From positions 186,001 through 250,000 of the forward strand of contig NZ_JALHKS010000002.1 in the NCBI RefSeq assembly GCF_022968825.1: DNA of 64,000 nucleotides, read 5' to 3'. The notes beneath the pieces were generated by a model that saw nothing but the letters and a program-made list of their open reading frames with translations, searched no databases and was not told the origin of the DNA. Positions 26,874 through 35,735 of this stretch are shown piece by piece. How positions within the stretch are numbered: position 1 is the first letter of the stretch; each line of letters begins with the position of its first letter. This DNA is from Chryseobacterium salipaludis (GTDB lineage Bacteria; Bacteroidota; Bacteroidia; Flavobacteriales; Weeksellaceae). The position numbers and the translations under genes were made by a program.

Positions 26874-27263
26874 TCAAGGCAATCCGGTATATTCCCGGAT
26901 GGTTTCCTCAAATTGCATAATATCAAATGGTTTTGCCAGAAAATCATTGGCACCGGCTTCCTTCGCTAGCAAATCAATATCACTGTTGGCGGAGAAATAA
27001 ATCACGGGAATATGTTTCAGCCTTTCATCAGCTTTAATCAGGCGTGTAGCCTCCACGCCCGTGATGTCCGGCAGCCAGTTGTCCATCAGGATAACGTCCG
27101 GCATCCAGGCAGCTACCTGCTCCACCACGCCATTGGTGGTAGGCGATGTTTTCACCTCGCAACCAATATCTCTCAGGATTTCGGAACACAGTTCCAATAT
27201 TTCCAGGTTGTCATCAAAAATAAATACTTTTTTGGTGGTGTGTAAGGTTGTATTTTCAGTCAT
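26874..27263 (-). CDS. Single-domain response regulator
   Basis: A 129-residue CheY-like receiver with no output domain. The start at 27263 (MTENTTLHTTKK) is preferred; an ATG four codons upstream is also in frame. Seen: the acidic pair FDDN near 15, the phospho-acceptor Asp in ILMDNWLPD near 59, and the Lys in FLAKPFD near 108. The Ser/Thr position reads FSAN. It overlaps the cheB-like gene by eight bases and closes the signalling operon, so its likely partners are the kinases at 29038-33754. Confidence 0.9.
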   Translation of the reverse strand: MTENTTLHTTKKVFIFDDNLEILELCSEILRDIGCEVKTSPTTNGVVEQVAAWMPDVILMDNWLPDITGVEATRLIKADERLKHIPVIYFSANSDIDLLAKEAGANDFLAKPFDIMQFEETIREYTGLP

Positions 27264-27825
27264 TTGACAATTCATTTATATATTTTGCGATTTCGTCATC
27301 ATTTAAAACGGCATCTGCTTCCACGGCCTGCAGCGCATATTCGGGCATATAAGGCATCTTCGCCATTTCGGGATTTTGTATGAGTACCAGGCCGCCGGCT
27401 GCCGCTACTTTTTGCAAGCCTTTCGCTCCGTCACTATTTGACCCCGACAAGAGTATGCAGGCAATGTTTTCACCATAGGCTGTGGCACCGCTTTCAAAAG
27501 CCACATCAATAGCCGGGCGGGAGAAATTAACCTTCTCCGAAGCGTCCAGCGAGAAGGTCCCGTCGGATTCGATCAGCAAATGGTAATTCGGTGGTGCAAT
27601 ATACAAAGTAGCCGGTTCAATTTTTTCCTTCTCTTCCAGTTCCTTCACACGGAGTTGTGTTCTGGCAGCCAGCAGGTCAATAAGCAGATTATCCTGTCCG
27701 GATTTGCGGTGGAGAACGATAATTACAGGAAAGCGCAGCGCTGTATCCAGGGCAGGAACAACTTTCAGCAGCACCTCCAGGCTGCCGGCAGAACCACCAA
27801 TCATTACCGCTTCGCATTTTTCCAT
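27256..27825 (-). CDS. CheB-type methylesterase domain protein (no receiver)
   Basis: A 189-residue protein that is only the catalytic domain of CheB. Seen: the nucleophile Ser in GGSAGSLEVL near 12, the His in VLHRKSGQD near 39, the substrate-loop YIAPPNYHLLIE near 75 and the Asp in LLSGSNSDGAKGL near 134. CheB hydrolyses glutamyl methyl esters on chemoreceptors. No receiver domain is attached and no receptor lies nearby, so its target here is unknown. It is joined end to end with cheR (start next to the cheR stop codon at 27826) and overlaps the downstream regulator gene. Confidence 0.92.
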   Translation of the reverse strand: MEKCEAVMIGGSAGSLEVLLKVVPALDTALRFPVIIVLHRKSGQDNLLIDLLAARTQLRVKELEEKEKIEPATLYIAPPNYHLLIESDGTFSLDASEKVNFSRPAIDVAFESGATAYGENIACILLSGSNSDGAKGLQKVAAAGGLVLIQNPEMAKMPYMPEYALQAVEADAVLNDDEIAKYINELSND

Positions 27826-28647
27826 TTAATGTATTTTACGCCAGATTTTTTCGGTTCCGTGACGCTCATAATTTTTAACAATCGTCGAAAAGTCGAGTGT
27901 TTCTTTTGTTCCCAACGCCAGATAGCCGAATTTCTCCAGGCTGTTATCAAACAATTCGAAGACGTTCATCTGCAGCTGGCGATCGAAGTAAATAATCACG
28001 TTCCGGCACAGAATAAGCTGAAATTCATTAAAAGAGTTATCTGTCACCAGGTTATGCGTGGAGAAAATCATCTTCGATTTCAGTTCATCATTCAGTTTAC
28101 CCAAAGAATAGTTGGCCGTATAATAATCCGAAAACTGTTCGCTGCCGCCGGCCGCAATATAATTCTCGGTATATAATTTAATTTTACTCAAAGGAATCAT
28201 CGCCTGGCCTGCCGTTTCCAGCACCGCACTGTTAATATCCGTGGCATAAATCAGGGATTTATGCAGCAAATTTAATTCCTTTAAAAAGATGGCTACTGAA
28301 TAAGCCTCCTCGCCGGTACTGCAGCCTGCAATCCAAACACGGATAAAGGGATAGGTACCGAGCTTCGGCAGGATATCCCGGCGCAACACTCTGTAAAAGG
28401 TGGGATCACGGAACATCTCGGTAACATTGATTGTGATTTCCTCCAGAAAACGCTTAAAATAAGCAGCATCGGTCCGGATGCGATAGCGGTATTCGGCAAA
28501 ACTTACAAAGTCGTCCATCTCGTACAGCCGCACAATACGGCGGCGCAGCGAAGCGCGGGAATAGCCGGTAAAATCGTAACCGTACACTTCCAGCACATCA
28601 GACAACAGAATTTCTATGTATTCATCATATTGATCGGGCGCGTTCAC
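27826..28647 (-). CDS. CheR-type protein-glutamate methyltransferase
   Basis: A 273-residue CheR homologue that uses SAM to methylate glutamates. Seen: the all-helical N-terminal domain (about 1-75, with GYDFTGYSRASLRRRI near 19), NVTEMFRDPTFY near 75, the SAM loop WIAGCSTGEEAYS near 107, and FQLILCRNVIIYF near 210, the CheR hallmark. Beta-subdomain and pentapeptide-binding residues are not obvious. It lies four bases after the response regulator gene 28652-29026. With CheB, it suggests reversible methylation of an unidentified protein, possibly the hybrid kinase. Confidence 0.93.
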   Translation of the reverse strand: MNAPDQYDEYIEILLSDVLEVYGYDFTGYSRASLRRRIVRLYEMDDFVSFAEYRYRIRTDAAYFKRFLEEITINVTEMFRDPTFYRVLRRDILPKLGTYPFIRVWIAGCSTGEEAYSVAIFLKELNLLHKSLIYATDINSAVLETAGQAMIPLSKIKLYTENYIAAGGSEQFSDYYTANYSLGKLNDELKSKMIFSTHNLVTDNSFNEFQLILCRNVIIYFDRQLQMNVFELFDNSLEKFGYLALGTKETLDFSTIVKNYERHGTEKIWRKIH

Positions 28648-28651
28648 AGAT

Positions 28652-29026
28652 TCAGTTCATTAAGTCAGTCAATAAATCAACAAGCGCCGTTACATCCACT
28701 GGTTTCGAGATATATCCGTCGGCACCTGCTTCCAGGCATTTTTCGCGGTCACCGGCCATGGCCTGTGCCGTGATGGCAATTACAGGGATGTCCTTCCAGT
28801 CGGGATTTTGTTTCATTTTTGCGACCGCCTCATAGCCATCCATGCCCGGCATCATCATATCCATCAGCACCGCACCGATATTGTGGCCGGGTGCCAGCAT
28901 TCTGAAACCCTCTTCTGCACTCATGGCAGAGCGGCACTGGTATTTTTTTGCCCGTAACACGGCAGTAAGTGCAAAAATATTTTTGCTGTCATCATCGATG
29001 ATAAGCACTTCTCTGGAAGTATTCAT
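28652..29026 (-). CDS. Single-domain response regulator
   Basis: A 124-residue CheY-like receiver. Seen: IIDDDSKNIFALT near 8 (acidic pocket), the acceptor Asp in AVLMDMMMPGMDGYE near 56, ITAQAM near 85 and the Lys in GYISKPVD near 107. It closely resembles the last receiver of the adjacent hybrid kinase (DDDVRNIFSLT and VLMDMMMPEMDGYE), suggesting that it arose by duplication of that domain. The gene starts 11 bases after the kinase stop codon and is followed four bases later by cheR. Confidence 0.92.
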   Translation of the reverse strand: MNTSREVLIIDDDSKNIFALTAVLRAKKYQCRSAMSAEEGFRMLAPGHNIGAVLMDMMMPGMDGYEAVAKMKQNPDWKDIPVIAITAQAMAGDREKCLEAGADGYISKPVDVTALVDLLTDLMN

Positions 29027-29037
29027 TCGGCTAAGTA

Positions 29038-32000
29038 TTAGTTTTTATCATAAAGCCATACCCGCAGTAAAGACACCAATTGGTCAATATCCACAGGTTT
29101 AGAAATATAGTCAGACGCGCCCACGGCAATGCATTTTTCGCGGTCACCCATCATCGCTTTGGAAGTAACAGCCAGCACCGGCAGGTTGCGGAAAGAAGCG
29201 GAACTCCTGATTTCGCGGATGCTTTCATACCCGTCCATTTCGGGCATCATCATATCCATCAAAACCACATCGATTTCGGGATTGCTCCTCAATGTAGATA
29301 AGGCTTCTTTGCCATCCATTGCCGGCAGTACTTTCATGCCGTGCGCTTCCAGGGCTTTGGTAAGCGAGAAAATATTGCGAACGTCATCATCGGCGATCAG
29401 TACGGTTTTATCCTTCAGAATATTCCGAAGTTCACCCGAAGGCAGAAAATCTGATCCATTTTGTGGCTTTTTGCGGTTTTTTTCTTCAACTAAATGCAGG
29501 AACAATCCGGCTTCATCCAGGATGCGTTGATAGGAGTACGCTGTTTTCACGACAATAGAATCCGCATACTTTTTAATTCTGTTTTCTTCGCCCTTCGAAA
29601 GGTTTTTACCGGTAAAGACAATAATCGGCAGCTGTTCCAGTCCTTCGCTTTTCTTAATGGTTTCCAGCGTGTCATACGCATTGCGGTCCGGCACACCCAT
29701 ATCCAGGATAACGCAATCAATCTCGCGCTTGTGCAGTGAGCCGATGCTTTCTGAAACATTGGTAGCGATATCTGTGTTGATATTATTTGCGGTCAGGAAG
29801 TAGCTGAGCGCTTTCGCGTGCTGCTCATTTTCTTCCACAATCAGCACTTTCTTCGGCGAACGGTTCAGCGCATTTTCCAGCTTTGCAAAAATCTCCTGCA
29901 TTTGTTCCAGAGCAAACGGCTTATTAATGAAATCCACGGCGCCGCGCAGCAAACTCTCCTGCTTAAACTTCATGGAGGACATGATGTGTACGGGGATCGG
30001 CTTGGTCGCAGGGTCGGATTTAAGTGCATCCATCACCTGCCAGCCGTCCATGACCGGCAACTGAATATCCAGCAGAATTGCCAATGGGCGGTAATGCCGG
30101 GCCAGCTCAATTCCGTCGTCGCCGCGCACGGCTACAATACCTTTATAGTTTTTCTTGCGGGTGTACTCCAGCAGAATTTTGGCAAACGCCGTATCATCTT
30201 CAATGATCAGAATGATCTTATCGCCTTCCTGAATATCGTCCCGGTCATCATCTACGGGTTGCGGAATCTGGTCCGAGATAAAACGTTTAGGCTCATCACC
30301 TTTTGGTGCAGGTTTCGGCAGTTCCGGTTGTTTAATGACCGGCTTTGGTACCAGCTCATCCACCGGCTTGGTGGCATCTCTCGGAACTATCAAAGTAAAT
30401 TCACTGCCTTTCCCTTCGGTACTCTGCAGTTCAATTTCTCCTCCCAGGAGCCGAGCGAGTTCACGGCTGATGGACAAACCGAGGCCTGTACCGCCGAATT
30501 TGCGCTGGGTGGAACCGTCTGCCTGCTGGAAGGCCTCGAAGACCATTCCTATTTTTTCTTTTGCAATACCGATCCCGGTATCTGTCACGCGGAAGCGAAG
30601 GAGTTTATGATCAGCACCACCGGAAACATAAAGCCCGATACTGCCCTCAGAGGTAAATTTAACCGCGTTGGACAAAAGGTTTTTTAAAATCTGCTCCAGT
30701 CTTTGCTTATCGGTATGAAGTGTTTCTGCTGTTTCGGGTTCAATTTCGATGTTAAGGTTTAGTTTTTTCTCAGCTGCCAGCGGACCGAACAACATTTTCA
30801 TGTCGGTTGTAATTTCCGATACCGGAACCTCATTGATTTCTAGGGTCATTTTCCCTGCTTCGATTTTCGACAAATCGAGTATTTCATCGATCAGCTGAAG
30901 CAATCCCTGCCCGGAGCTTTGCATCACTTCGGCATATTCCACATATTGCGGATCCAGGTCTTCACTTTCAGTCATCAGTCGGGAAAGCAGTAAAATGGAA
31001 TTAAGCGGCGTACGCAGTTCGTGGGACATGTTCGCCAGGAATTCTGATTTGTACTTGGTACTCTGCTCCAGCTCCTGTGATTTTTGGTGAATAGCCGCAT
31101 TGTGCTGCTCGATCAGTGCATTTTTTTCTTCGAGTAAACTGGTACGTTCCTCCAATTCCTGATTGCTCTGCAGCAATTCCTCCTGCTGTACACGCAACTC
31201 TTCTTCAGATGCTAAAAGCTTCTGTGACTGCGCTTCGAGTTCTGCATTAATATTTTCAAGTTCAGAGTGCTGCGTCTGTAACTCCTCGGATTGTGCCTGG
31301 GTTTCCTCCAGCAACTCCTGCAGTTTCAATCTGCTTTGGGCACCATAAAACGCAAGTCCGATATTTCCTGCTACAGCTGCCAGGAATTCGCGTTGCAGTT
31401 TTGTGTACGCTCCAGTGGTTCCCAGCTCGAGCACGCCCAGCGGCACATTGTACCGCGTGACGGGAAGCGCCACGATATTACGCGGGGTCGTGGTTCCCGT
31501 TGCATAGCTGATGGTCAGGTTCGTATCCGGAATATCCTCTACCATAATTTCCTGCGCAGAACGGAATGATTCACCGACTATTCCTTCACCCGGTTTCACC
31601 ATTCGGGCAGATTCGCCCAGGGCATAAGATCCGGCCAAGTGCAGCATCGTGTCCTCTTCCTGCAGGTAGAGCGCAGCAACTGTACTGCCTGTAAAAGAAG
31701 TTACAGTTTCCAGGATATCTGCAGCCAGGGTTTCAATACTTTTCTCGCCCATCATACGGTCATTAAGTTTTGCTACAGATGAACTTAACCATTCTTTTTC
31801 TTCTAAAGCAGCAAAAGATGATTCAAGGGAAACCGCCATGCGCTCCAGTGGTTCTGCCACGTTGCCCAGGCTTTCGCGCACCTTTTGTTCCTGCAGCACA
31901 TCATAATCGCCGTCGGAAATCTTAGCAGCTACTCTTTCAATAGCGACCAGGCGGTTCTCGGTTTCGTGATTTTTCAGCTGGAGTTCTGAATTCAGCTTCA

Positions 32001-32619
32001 GCCTTTCATCATAATCCAGTGAGACTTTGCGATAGAAGACCAAAGTAATGGTTATAGCCAGAAGTGCTGAAATAACAATCAGGAACGGAGTATAAGAAAC
32101 AAAACTTTCCATGGTTTCCGTGCGCGACTGAAGAATAGCTTGTTCTTCGGCCTGCATGGCAGCCACCGTGCGGCGGATTTCATCCATGTATTTTTTGCCC
32201 ATCATGAGTTGCTCCGTGGTCACCTCATTTTTTTTAACCTTGTAATTCAGGTTGTTATCCAGAATGCGAATTCTTGTTTCGATATTGGAGCGCAGATTTT
32301 CCAGATTTTTAAGCTGCGAAGGGGTCTGGCTGATCTGGGAACTTACCTTATCCAGCCCGCCCGAAATTTTGTTTTTGGAACTAATATAAGGCTCCAGGAA
32401 ATCCCGATTTTCGGTAAGCAGGTATCCGCGCTGGCCGGTTTCGGCATTATTTACCAAAGAAAAAAGCTGATCCAGATTTTTGATGACCCGGTTGCTGTTG
32501 CGAACCATTTGTGCGCTCTCGATCAGATTCCTGATGCTTACATACGAAGCTGCGGAACTGATGATTAACAGAAGAAGGGACAGGCCCAGCCCGTACAGTA
32601 AATTTTTTTTAAGACTCAT
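29038..32619 (-). CDS. Hybrid sensor histidine kinase (CHASE3-GAF-HisKA-HATPase-3 receivers)
   Basis: A 1193-residue membrane kinase. Order: TM1 (about 8-30), extracytoplasmic CHASE3-like domain (about 35-175, with NAETGQRGYLLT), TM2 (about 178-200), HAMP-like linker, GAF domain (about 290-425), long Glu/Gln-rich coiled coil (about 430-520), HisKA with His in NMSHELRTPLNS near 531, HATPase (NLLSNAVKFT, DTGIGIAKE, GGTGLGLSIS), then receivers near 805, 923 and 1073 (acceptor Asp in AILLDIQLP, VILDMGVPD and VLMDMMMP). Multi-receiver kinases of this form are typical of Bacteroidota phosphorelays. The ligand is unknown. Its start overlaps the upstream REC-kinase gene by 11 bases. Confidence 0.94.
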   Translation of the reverse strand: MSLKKNLLYGLGLSLLLLIISSAASYVSIRNLIESAQMVRNSNRVIKNLDQLFSLVNNAETGQRGYLLTENRDFLEPYISSKNKISGGLDKVSSQISQTPSQLKNLENLRSNIETRIRILDNNLNYKVKKNEVTTEQLMMGKKYMDEIRRTVAAMQAEEQAILQSRTETMESFVSYTPFLIVISALLAITITLVFYRKVSLDYDERLKLNSELQLKNHETENRLVAIERVAAKISDGDYDVLQEQKVRESLGNVAEPLERMAVSLESSFAALEEKEWLSSSVAKLNDRMMGEKSIETLAADILETVTSFTGSTVAALYLQEEDTMLHLAGSYALGESARMVKPGEGIVGESFRSAQEIMVEDIPDTNLTISYATGTTTPRNIVALPVTRYNVPLGVLELGTTGAYTKLQREFLAAVAGNIGLAFYGAQSRLKLQELLEETQAQSEELQTQHSELENINAELEAQSQKLLASEEELRVQQEELLQSNQELEERTSLLEEKNALIEQHNAAIHQKSQELEQSTKYKSEFLANMSHELRTPLNSILLLSRLMTESEDLDPQYVEYAEVMQSSGQGLLQLIDEILDLSKIEAGKMTLEINEVPVSEITTDMKMLFGPLAAEKKLNLNIEIEPETAETLHTDKQRLEQILKNLLSNAVKFTSEGSIGLYVSGGADHKLLRFRVTDTGIGIAKEKIGMVFEAFQQADGSTQRKFGGTGLGLSISRELARLLGGEIELQSTEGKGSEFTLIVPRDATKPVDELVPKPVIKQPELPKPAPKGDEPKRFISDQIPQPVDDDRDDIQEGDKIILIIEDDTAFAKILLEYTRKKNYKGIVAVRGDDGIELARHYRPLAILLDIQLPVMDGWQVMDALKSDPATKPIPVHIMSSMKFKQESLLRGAVDFINKPFALEQMQEIFAKLENALNRSPKKVLIVEENEQHAKALSYFLTANNINTDIATNVSESIGSLHKREIDCVILDMGVPDRNAYDTLETIKKSEGLEQLPIIVFTGKNLSKGEENRIKKYADSIVVKTAYSYQRILDEAGLFLHLVEEKNRKKPQNGSDFLPSGELRNILKDKTVLIADDDVRNIFSLTKALEAHGMKVLPAMDGKEALSTLRSNPEIDVVLMDMMMPEMDGYESIREIRSSASFRNLPVLAVTSKAMMGDREKCIAVGASDYISKPVDIDQLVSLLRVWLYDKN

Positions 32620-33754
32620 GGTTGATCATTGGCTTGGCCACAGCTTCCGGCTGCAGCGGAATAGAAAAATAAAACTCGGAACCCTCGCCCGGCGTGCTGT
32701 GTACACCGATGGTTCCCTGGTGCCGCTCGATGATTTCGCGACAGATATACAACCCGATGCCCAATCCCTGGAATCGTTCCGAAGTTTCCTCCACGCGATA
32801 AAATTTGTCAAAGATTTTGCTCTGATGCTTCCGGTCCATCCCGATTCCGAAATCGCGGACAGAAAAATACACCTCATCATTGCGGAGTTCTGTGGTAATA
32901 TGAACTTCAGTACTATCCGGCGCGTATTTAATGGCATTGGTGATAAAGTTAATGATCACCTGCTCCAGGCGCATTTCATCACCGAAGGCTACAGCGCCCA
33001 CCTGACCCTGGTGAAGAAGTTTCACCTCGGGATGGGTCTGTTGCAATACCTCCAGAATATGACCCACCAACTCGTCGAAGGAAAATTCTTTTTTGTTAAA
33101 TTTCAGTTTGCCACTTTCAATTTTAGAAATATCGAGCAGGTCGGCAATCAGGATATTTAGTTTTTCAATATGATTCTGCACTTTATGCAGGCGGTCTCTC
33201 ACGGTATCGATATCGCCTTTGTCCAGGCTGCGTTCCAGGAGCTGGATATACCCTTTCACACTGGTCATCGGCGTTTTCAGTTCATGGCTGGCGATGCTGA
33301 TGAACTCATCTTTTTTGCGCTCGGCTTCTTTGCGGAATTCGATTTCTTCCAGCAGCTTGGTCTGCATCTGGTTTAGTGCGCGGCTCTGTTCATAAATGCG
33401 GTAAAATGTTTTCACCTTAAGCAGAAGGATATTCATATCCACCGGTTTGGTGATGTAATCCAGCGCCCCCGAGGAATATCCTTTGGTAATGAGTTTTACA
33501 TCGGCACTGGCCGCAGAAAGAAATATAATGGCTGTTTCCTTGGCTTTGCTGAAGCCGGAGATCGCTTCCGCCACTTCAAAACCGTCCATTTCCGGCATCT
33601 GCACATCCAGGATAATCAGGACGTAGGAATTTTTCAGCACCTTTTTCAGGGCTTCTTCCCCGGACGTCGCCGTATCCACCTCGAAATTATTTTTTTCCAG
33701 GACTTTCTTCAGCGAAATTATATTTTCCGGAGCATCATCAACAATCAGAATCAT
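32609..33754 (-). CDS. Receiver-histidine kinase (REC-HisKA-HATPase)
   Basis: A 381-residue cytoplasmic protein that begins with a receiver (MILIVDDAPENI; acceptor Asp in VLIILDVQMPEMDGF near 53; KPVD near 103), then a coiled coil, HisKA with His in SIASHELKTPMTS near 156, and a HATPase domain (NFITNAIKY, DFGIGMD, GLGIGLYI). There is no membrane helix, so it must be driven through its receiver by another kinase. It is the first gene of the block, with a -7 box 35 bases upstream, and its end overlaps the hybrid kinase start. Confidence 0.93.
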   Translation of the reverse strand: MILIVDDAPENIISLKKVLEKNNFEVDTATSGEEALKKVLKNSYVLIILDVQMPEMDGFEVAEAISGFSKAKETAIIFLSAASADVKLITKGYSSGALDYITKPVDMNILLLKVKTFYRIYEQSRALNQMQTKLLEEIEFRKEAERKKDEFISIASHELKTPMTSVKGYIQLLERSLDKGDIDTVRDRLHKVQNHIEKLNILIADLLDISKIESGKLKFNKKEFSFDELVGHILEVLQQTHPEVKLLHQGQVGAVAFGDEMRLEQVIINFITNAIKYAPDSTEVHITTELRNDEVYFSVRDFGIGMDRKHQSKIFDKFYRVEETSERFQGLGIGLYICREIIERHQGTIGVHSTPGEGSEFYFSIPLQPEAVAKPMINHES

Positions 33755-33789
33755 GTATGAGAAAAGGTTGGTTCAGGTATAAAAGAAAC

Positions 33790-33797
33790 CAAAGGTA
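33790..33797 (-). promoter_or_regulatory. -7 promoter box of the signalling operon
   Basis: The minus strand reads TACCTTTG, fitting TAnnTTTG, 35 bases before the ATG at 33754. No -33 TTTG is seen. The rest of the 33755-34158 divergent gap (404 bases) shows no gene that I can support and no clear promoter for the AraC-type gene; its right half is AT-rich. Confidence 0.5.
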
Positions 33798-34158
33798 CTA
33801 AATTTTAAAATTTATCGCAGGGCTACGGAAGGGGTCAGAATGAAAATCCAGTTTCATCTCATAAAACTAATCTTACACCTCTCCGCAACACAGGATGTAA
33901 CTGCATGCGCACCGTAGTATGTTCGAAAAGAAGAGCCGAGAATAACAGCTTCGCTCTATTATATAATGGGCGAATCCATTATCAGGATCAGTTGGCATGT
34001 ACCTGTGCTAATTTGGCAGATGCATCTTATATTTTTATAAATAATGCAGTTTATATTCTATTTATCTTGAATTTGGTAGTTTTACTGAATTTACTTAATC
34101 CTACTATAAATTAACAGAATACCGCAAACGCCAAAAGACACATATCGAAATTACACTG

Positions 34159-35016
34159 ATGAAGAATTTATATCCTGAATTACTGACCCAGCTCATCGAG
34201 GTTTTTACTCTGGATGAACTGCTAACCAATTATCCTGAACTATTAAGCGAAAGGCAAGTGCCGATGCACTGCGTGATCTGGTCGGGCAACGAACCTTTCT
34301 GGCATGAAGCAGCTGGATCAAAACATTTATATGGCGCCAATACGTTTATATGCGTGGCACCGGATGTAACGCAACGGTTTCTTAAGCAGGACAATACTGC
34401 CGCGCAGGTTATTTTATTCAGTACTGAATTCTTCGGCAGAAGTTTTGCTGAAATCACCCTGCTGGAAAGTGACTGTCTTTTTTCTGCTACTACAGCTTGC
34501 AGTTTTCAAAACTCGATTTGTAATGCTGAAACATTTACAGCTGTGTTTATGAAAGACCTGCAAAACATTTATTCACCTGACGTTAAAGAACATCATTACC
34601 TCATTGCACATAACATACTGGAACGCATACTGCTGGAAGGTTTCCAAAATGATCTGAATGAAATTAATCCGCACAATTATCACCACACCATCGTTCTGCG
34701 ATTTAAAAAGTTAATTAATCAACATTTGCACGAAAAAAGGAACACCAGTTTTTATGCGGAAAAGCTAAATATTACCCGACGCGCCCTGGATCGGTCTACA
34801 CAGATAGTATATAGAAAAAGCGCTAAAGAATTTGTGCTGGACAACCTGACGACACGCGCCAAGTCCTTAATCCTAAACAGCGATCTGAGCATCAAGGAAA
34901 TTGCTAATTCCCTTGGCTTCGCACAGGAGTCTAACTTCAGCGCTTTTTTTAAAACGCATGTCGGAACAGCGCCAACAGCCTACCGTAGCATTGCTCAATC
35001 GCCTGCTCTCATATAA
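34159..35016 (+). CDS. AraC-family transcriptional regulator
   Basis: A 285-residue regulator. The N-terminal part (about 1-170) has no domain that I recognise; it is a plausible cupin-like or novel sensory domain. The C-terminal part (about 185-280) is an AraC/XylS double helix-turn-helix: FKKLINQHLHEKRN near 185, AEKLNITRRALDRS near 209, then SDLSIKEIANSLGFAQESNFS near 243 and FFKTHVGTAPTAYR near 264. The second helix-turn-helix is the more canonical. The gene lies 140 bases upstream of, and parallel to, the secreted-subunit operon, so it is the obvious candidate to control it. That link is inferred from position only. Confidence 0.88.
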   Translation: MKNLYPELLTQLIEVFTLDELLTNYPELLSERQVPMHCVIWSGNEPFWHEAAGSKHLYGANTFICVAPDVTQRFLKQDNTAAQVILFSTEFFGRSFAEITLLESDCLFSATTACSFQNSICNAETFTAVFMKDLQNIYSPDVKEHHYLIAHNILERILLEGFQNDLNEINPHNYHHTIVLRFKKLINQHLHEKRNTSFYAEKLNITRRALDRSTQIVYRKSAKEFVLDNLTTRAKSLILNSDLSIKEIANSLGFAQESNFSAFFKTHVGTAPTAYRSIAQSPALI

Positions 35017-35118
35017 TCTTATATCAAATAATCACTTAGGAGTTTCACACTTTGGTTTTACCAATATAAATCAGTCCTTGTTTATTGTTTAAATTGTAAT
35101 ATCACGGTTTTTTCTTAC

Positions 35119-35126
35119 TATATTTG
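35119..35126 (+). promoter_or_regulatory. -7 promoter box of the fibre operon
   Basis: TATATTTG fits TAnnTTTG exactly and ends 30 bases before the preferred ATG at 35157. An AT-rich TATTGTTTAAATT element lies at 35083-35095 upstream. Confidence 0.65.
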
Positions 35127-35156
35127 AGTACGGCAAACCGCTACATGATACTACAT

Positions 35157-35696
35157 ATGAGAAATATTATTTTGACCCTCGCGGTGATAGCGACCGCCAG
35201 TATCACACATGGACAAACTACCGATGCAGAAGTCACTCTTAACATCAAACTGCACCCTGTGCAGACCATTGTTGTAAATCCGGCTCAGAAAGAAGTTAAT
35301 TTGGAATACCGAACAAAGGAGGACTACAAAAACGGAGTTACTGCAGAACAAAAGGATCATTTAACGATATTCAGCACCGGATCCTTCGGTGTGAAGGTGC
35401 ACACGGCTTCAGATAAAGTTACCAGTACCAATGCTCCGAACTACAATATAGAGAGCAGCAGCATCAGTATTATGCCGACACCGGGCTCTAACCAGTTGGA
35501 AGGAGCTTCTCTTTTTGCTGTTGCTTTGTCTTCCGAACCGCAAAACATTATCTCCAATGGCAGCGGGAGCGGCAACAAAAACTTCAACATCAGTTATGGG
35601 GGCGGAAAAGCAAATGAGTATATGGATAAATACTTTAAAGGAGGGGGTCCCACAGAATACTCAACGAATGTAACTTACACGTTGGAAGCACAATAA
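35157..35696 (+). CDS. Secreted pilin-like subunit (minor, operon-borne)
   Basis: A 179-residue secreted protein starting at 35157 (MRNIILTLAVIATASITHGQ, signal peptide); an ATG at 35145 is an alternative. The mature part opens with DAEVTLNIKLHPVQTIVV, continues LEYRTKEDYKNGV and ends with a beta-strand-like VTYTLEAQ. Over its length it aligns by eye with the protein at 40723-41277 (VTLNVKLNAIQTLVV, LEYKTKKHYQDGV, LTYTLTPQ). No Cys pair is seen. Position directly before a PapD-like chaperone suggests a fimbrial subunit. The family is not one that I can name; DUF4402-type pilin domains are a possible relative. Function is inferred from context. Confidence 0.7.
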   Translation: MRNIILTLAVIATASITHGQTTDAEVTLNIKLHPVQTIVVNPAQKEVNLEYRTKEDYKNGVTAEQKDHLTIFSTGSFGVKVHTASDKVTSTNAPNYNIESSSISIMPTPGSNQLEGASLFAVALSSEPQNIISNGSGSGNKNFNISYGGGKANEYMDKYFKGGGPTEYSTNVTYTLEAQ

Positions 35697-35735
35697 TAAT
35701 TAGCGATCTTTGCCATCTCATTACAATACAGAAGG

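Noticed and set aside
26874..33754. Reading the CheB/CheR block as a chemotaxis operon
   Set aside because: There is no CheA, CheW, receptor or flagellar gene, and single-domain receivers are not enough to call chemotaxis.
29038..33754. Long plus-strand reading frames such as 29818-30687 and 32480-33160
   Set aside because: They are antisense shadows of the two kinase genes, with no promoter or domain.
33905..34114. A 69-residue plus-strand reading frame in the divergent gap before the AraC-type gene
   Set aside because: It has a basic, low-quality N-terminus and a hydrophobic end caused by AT-rich DNA, has no promoter or family match, and lies in a region better read as intergenic.
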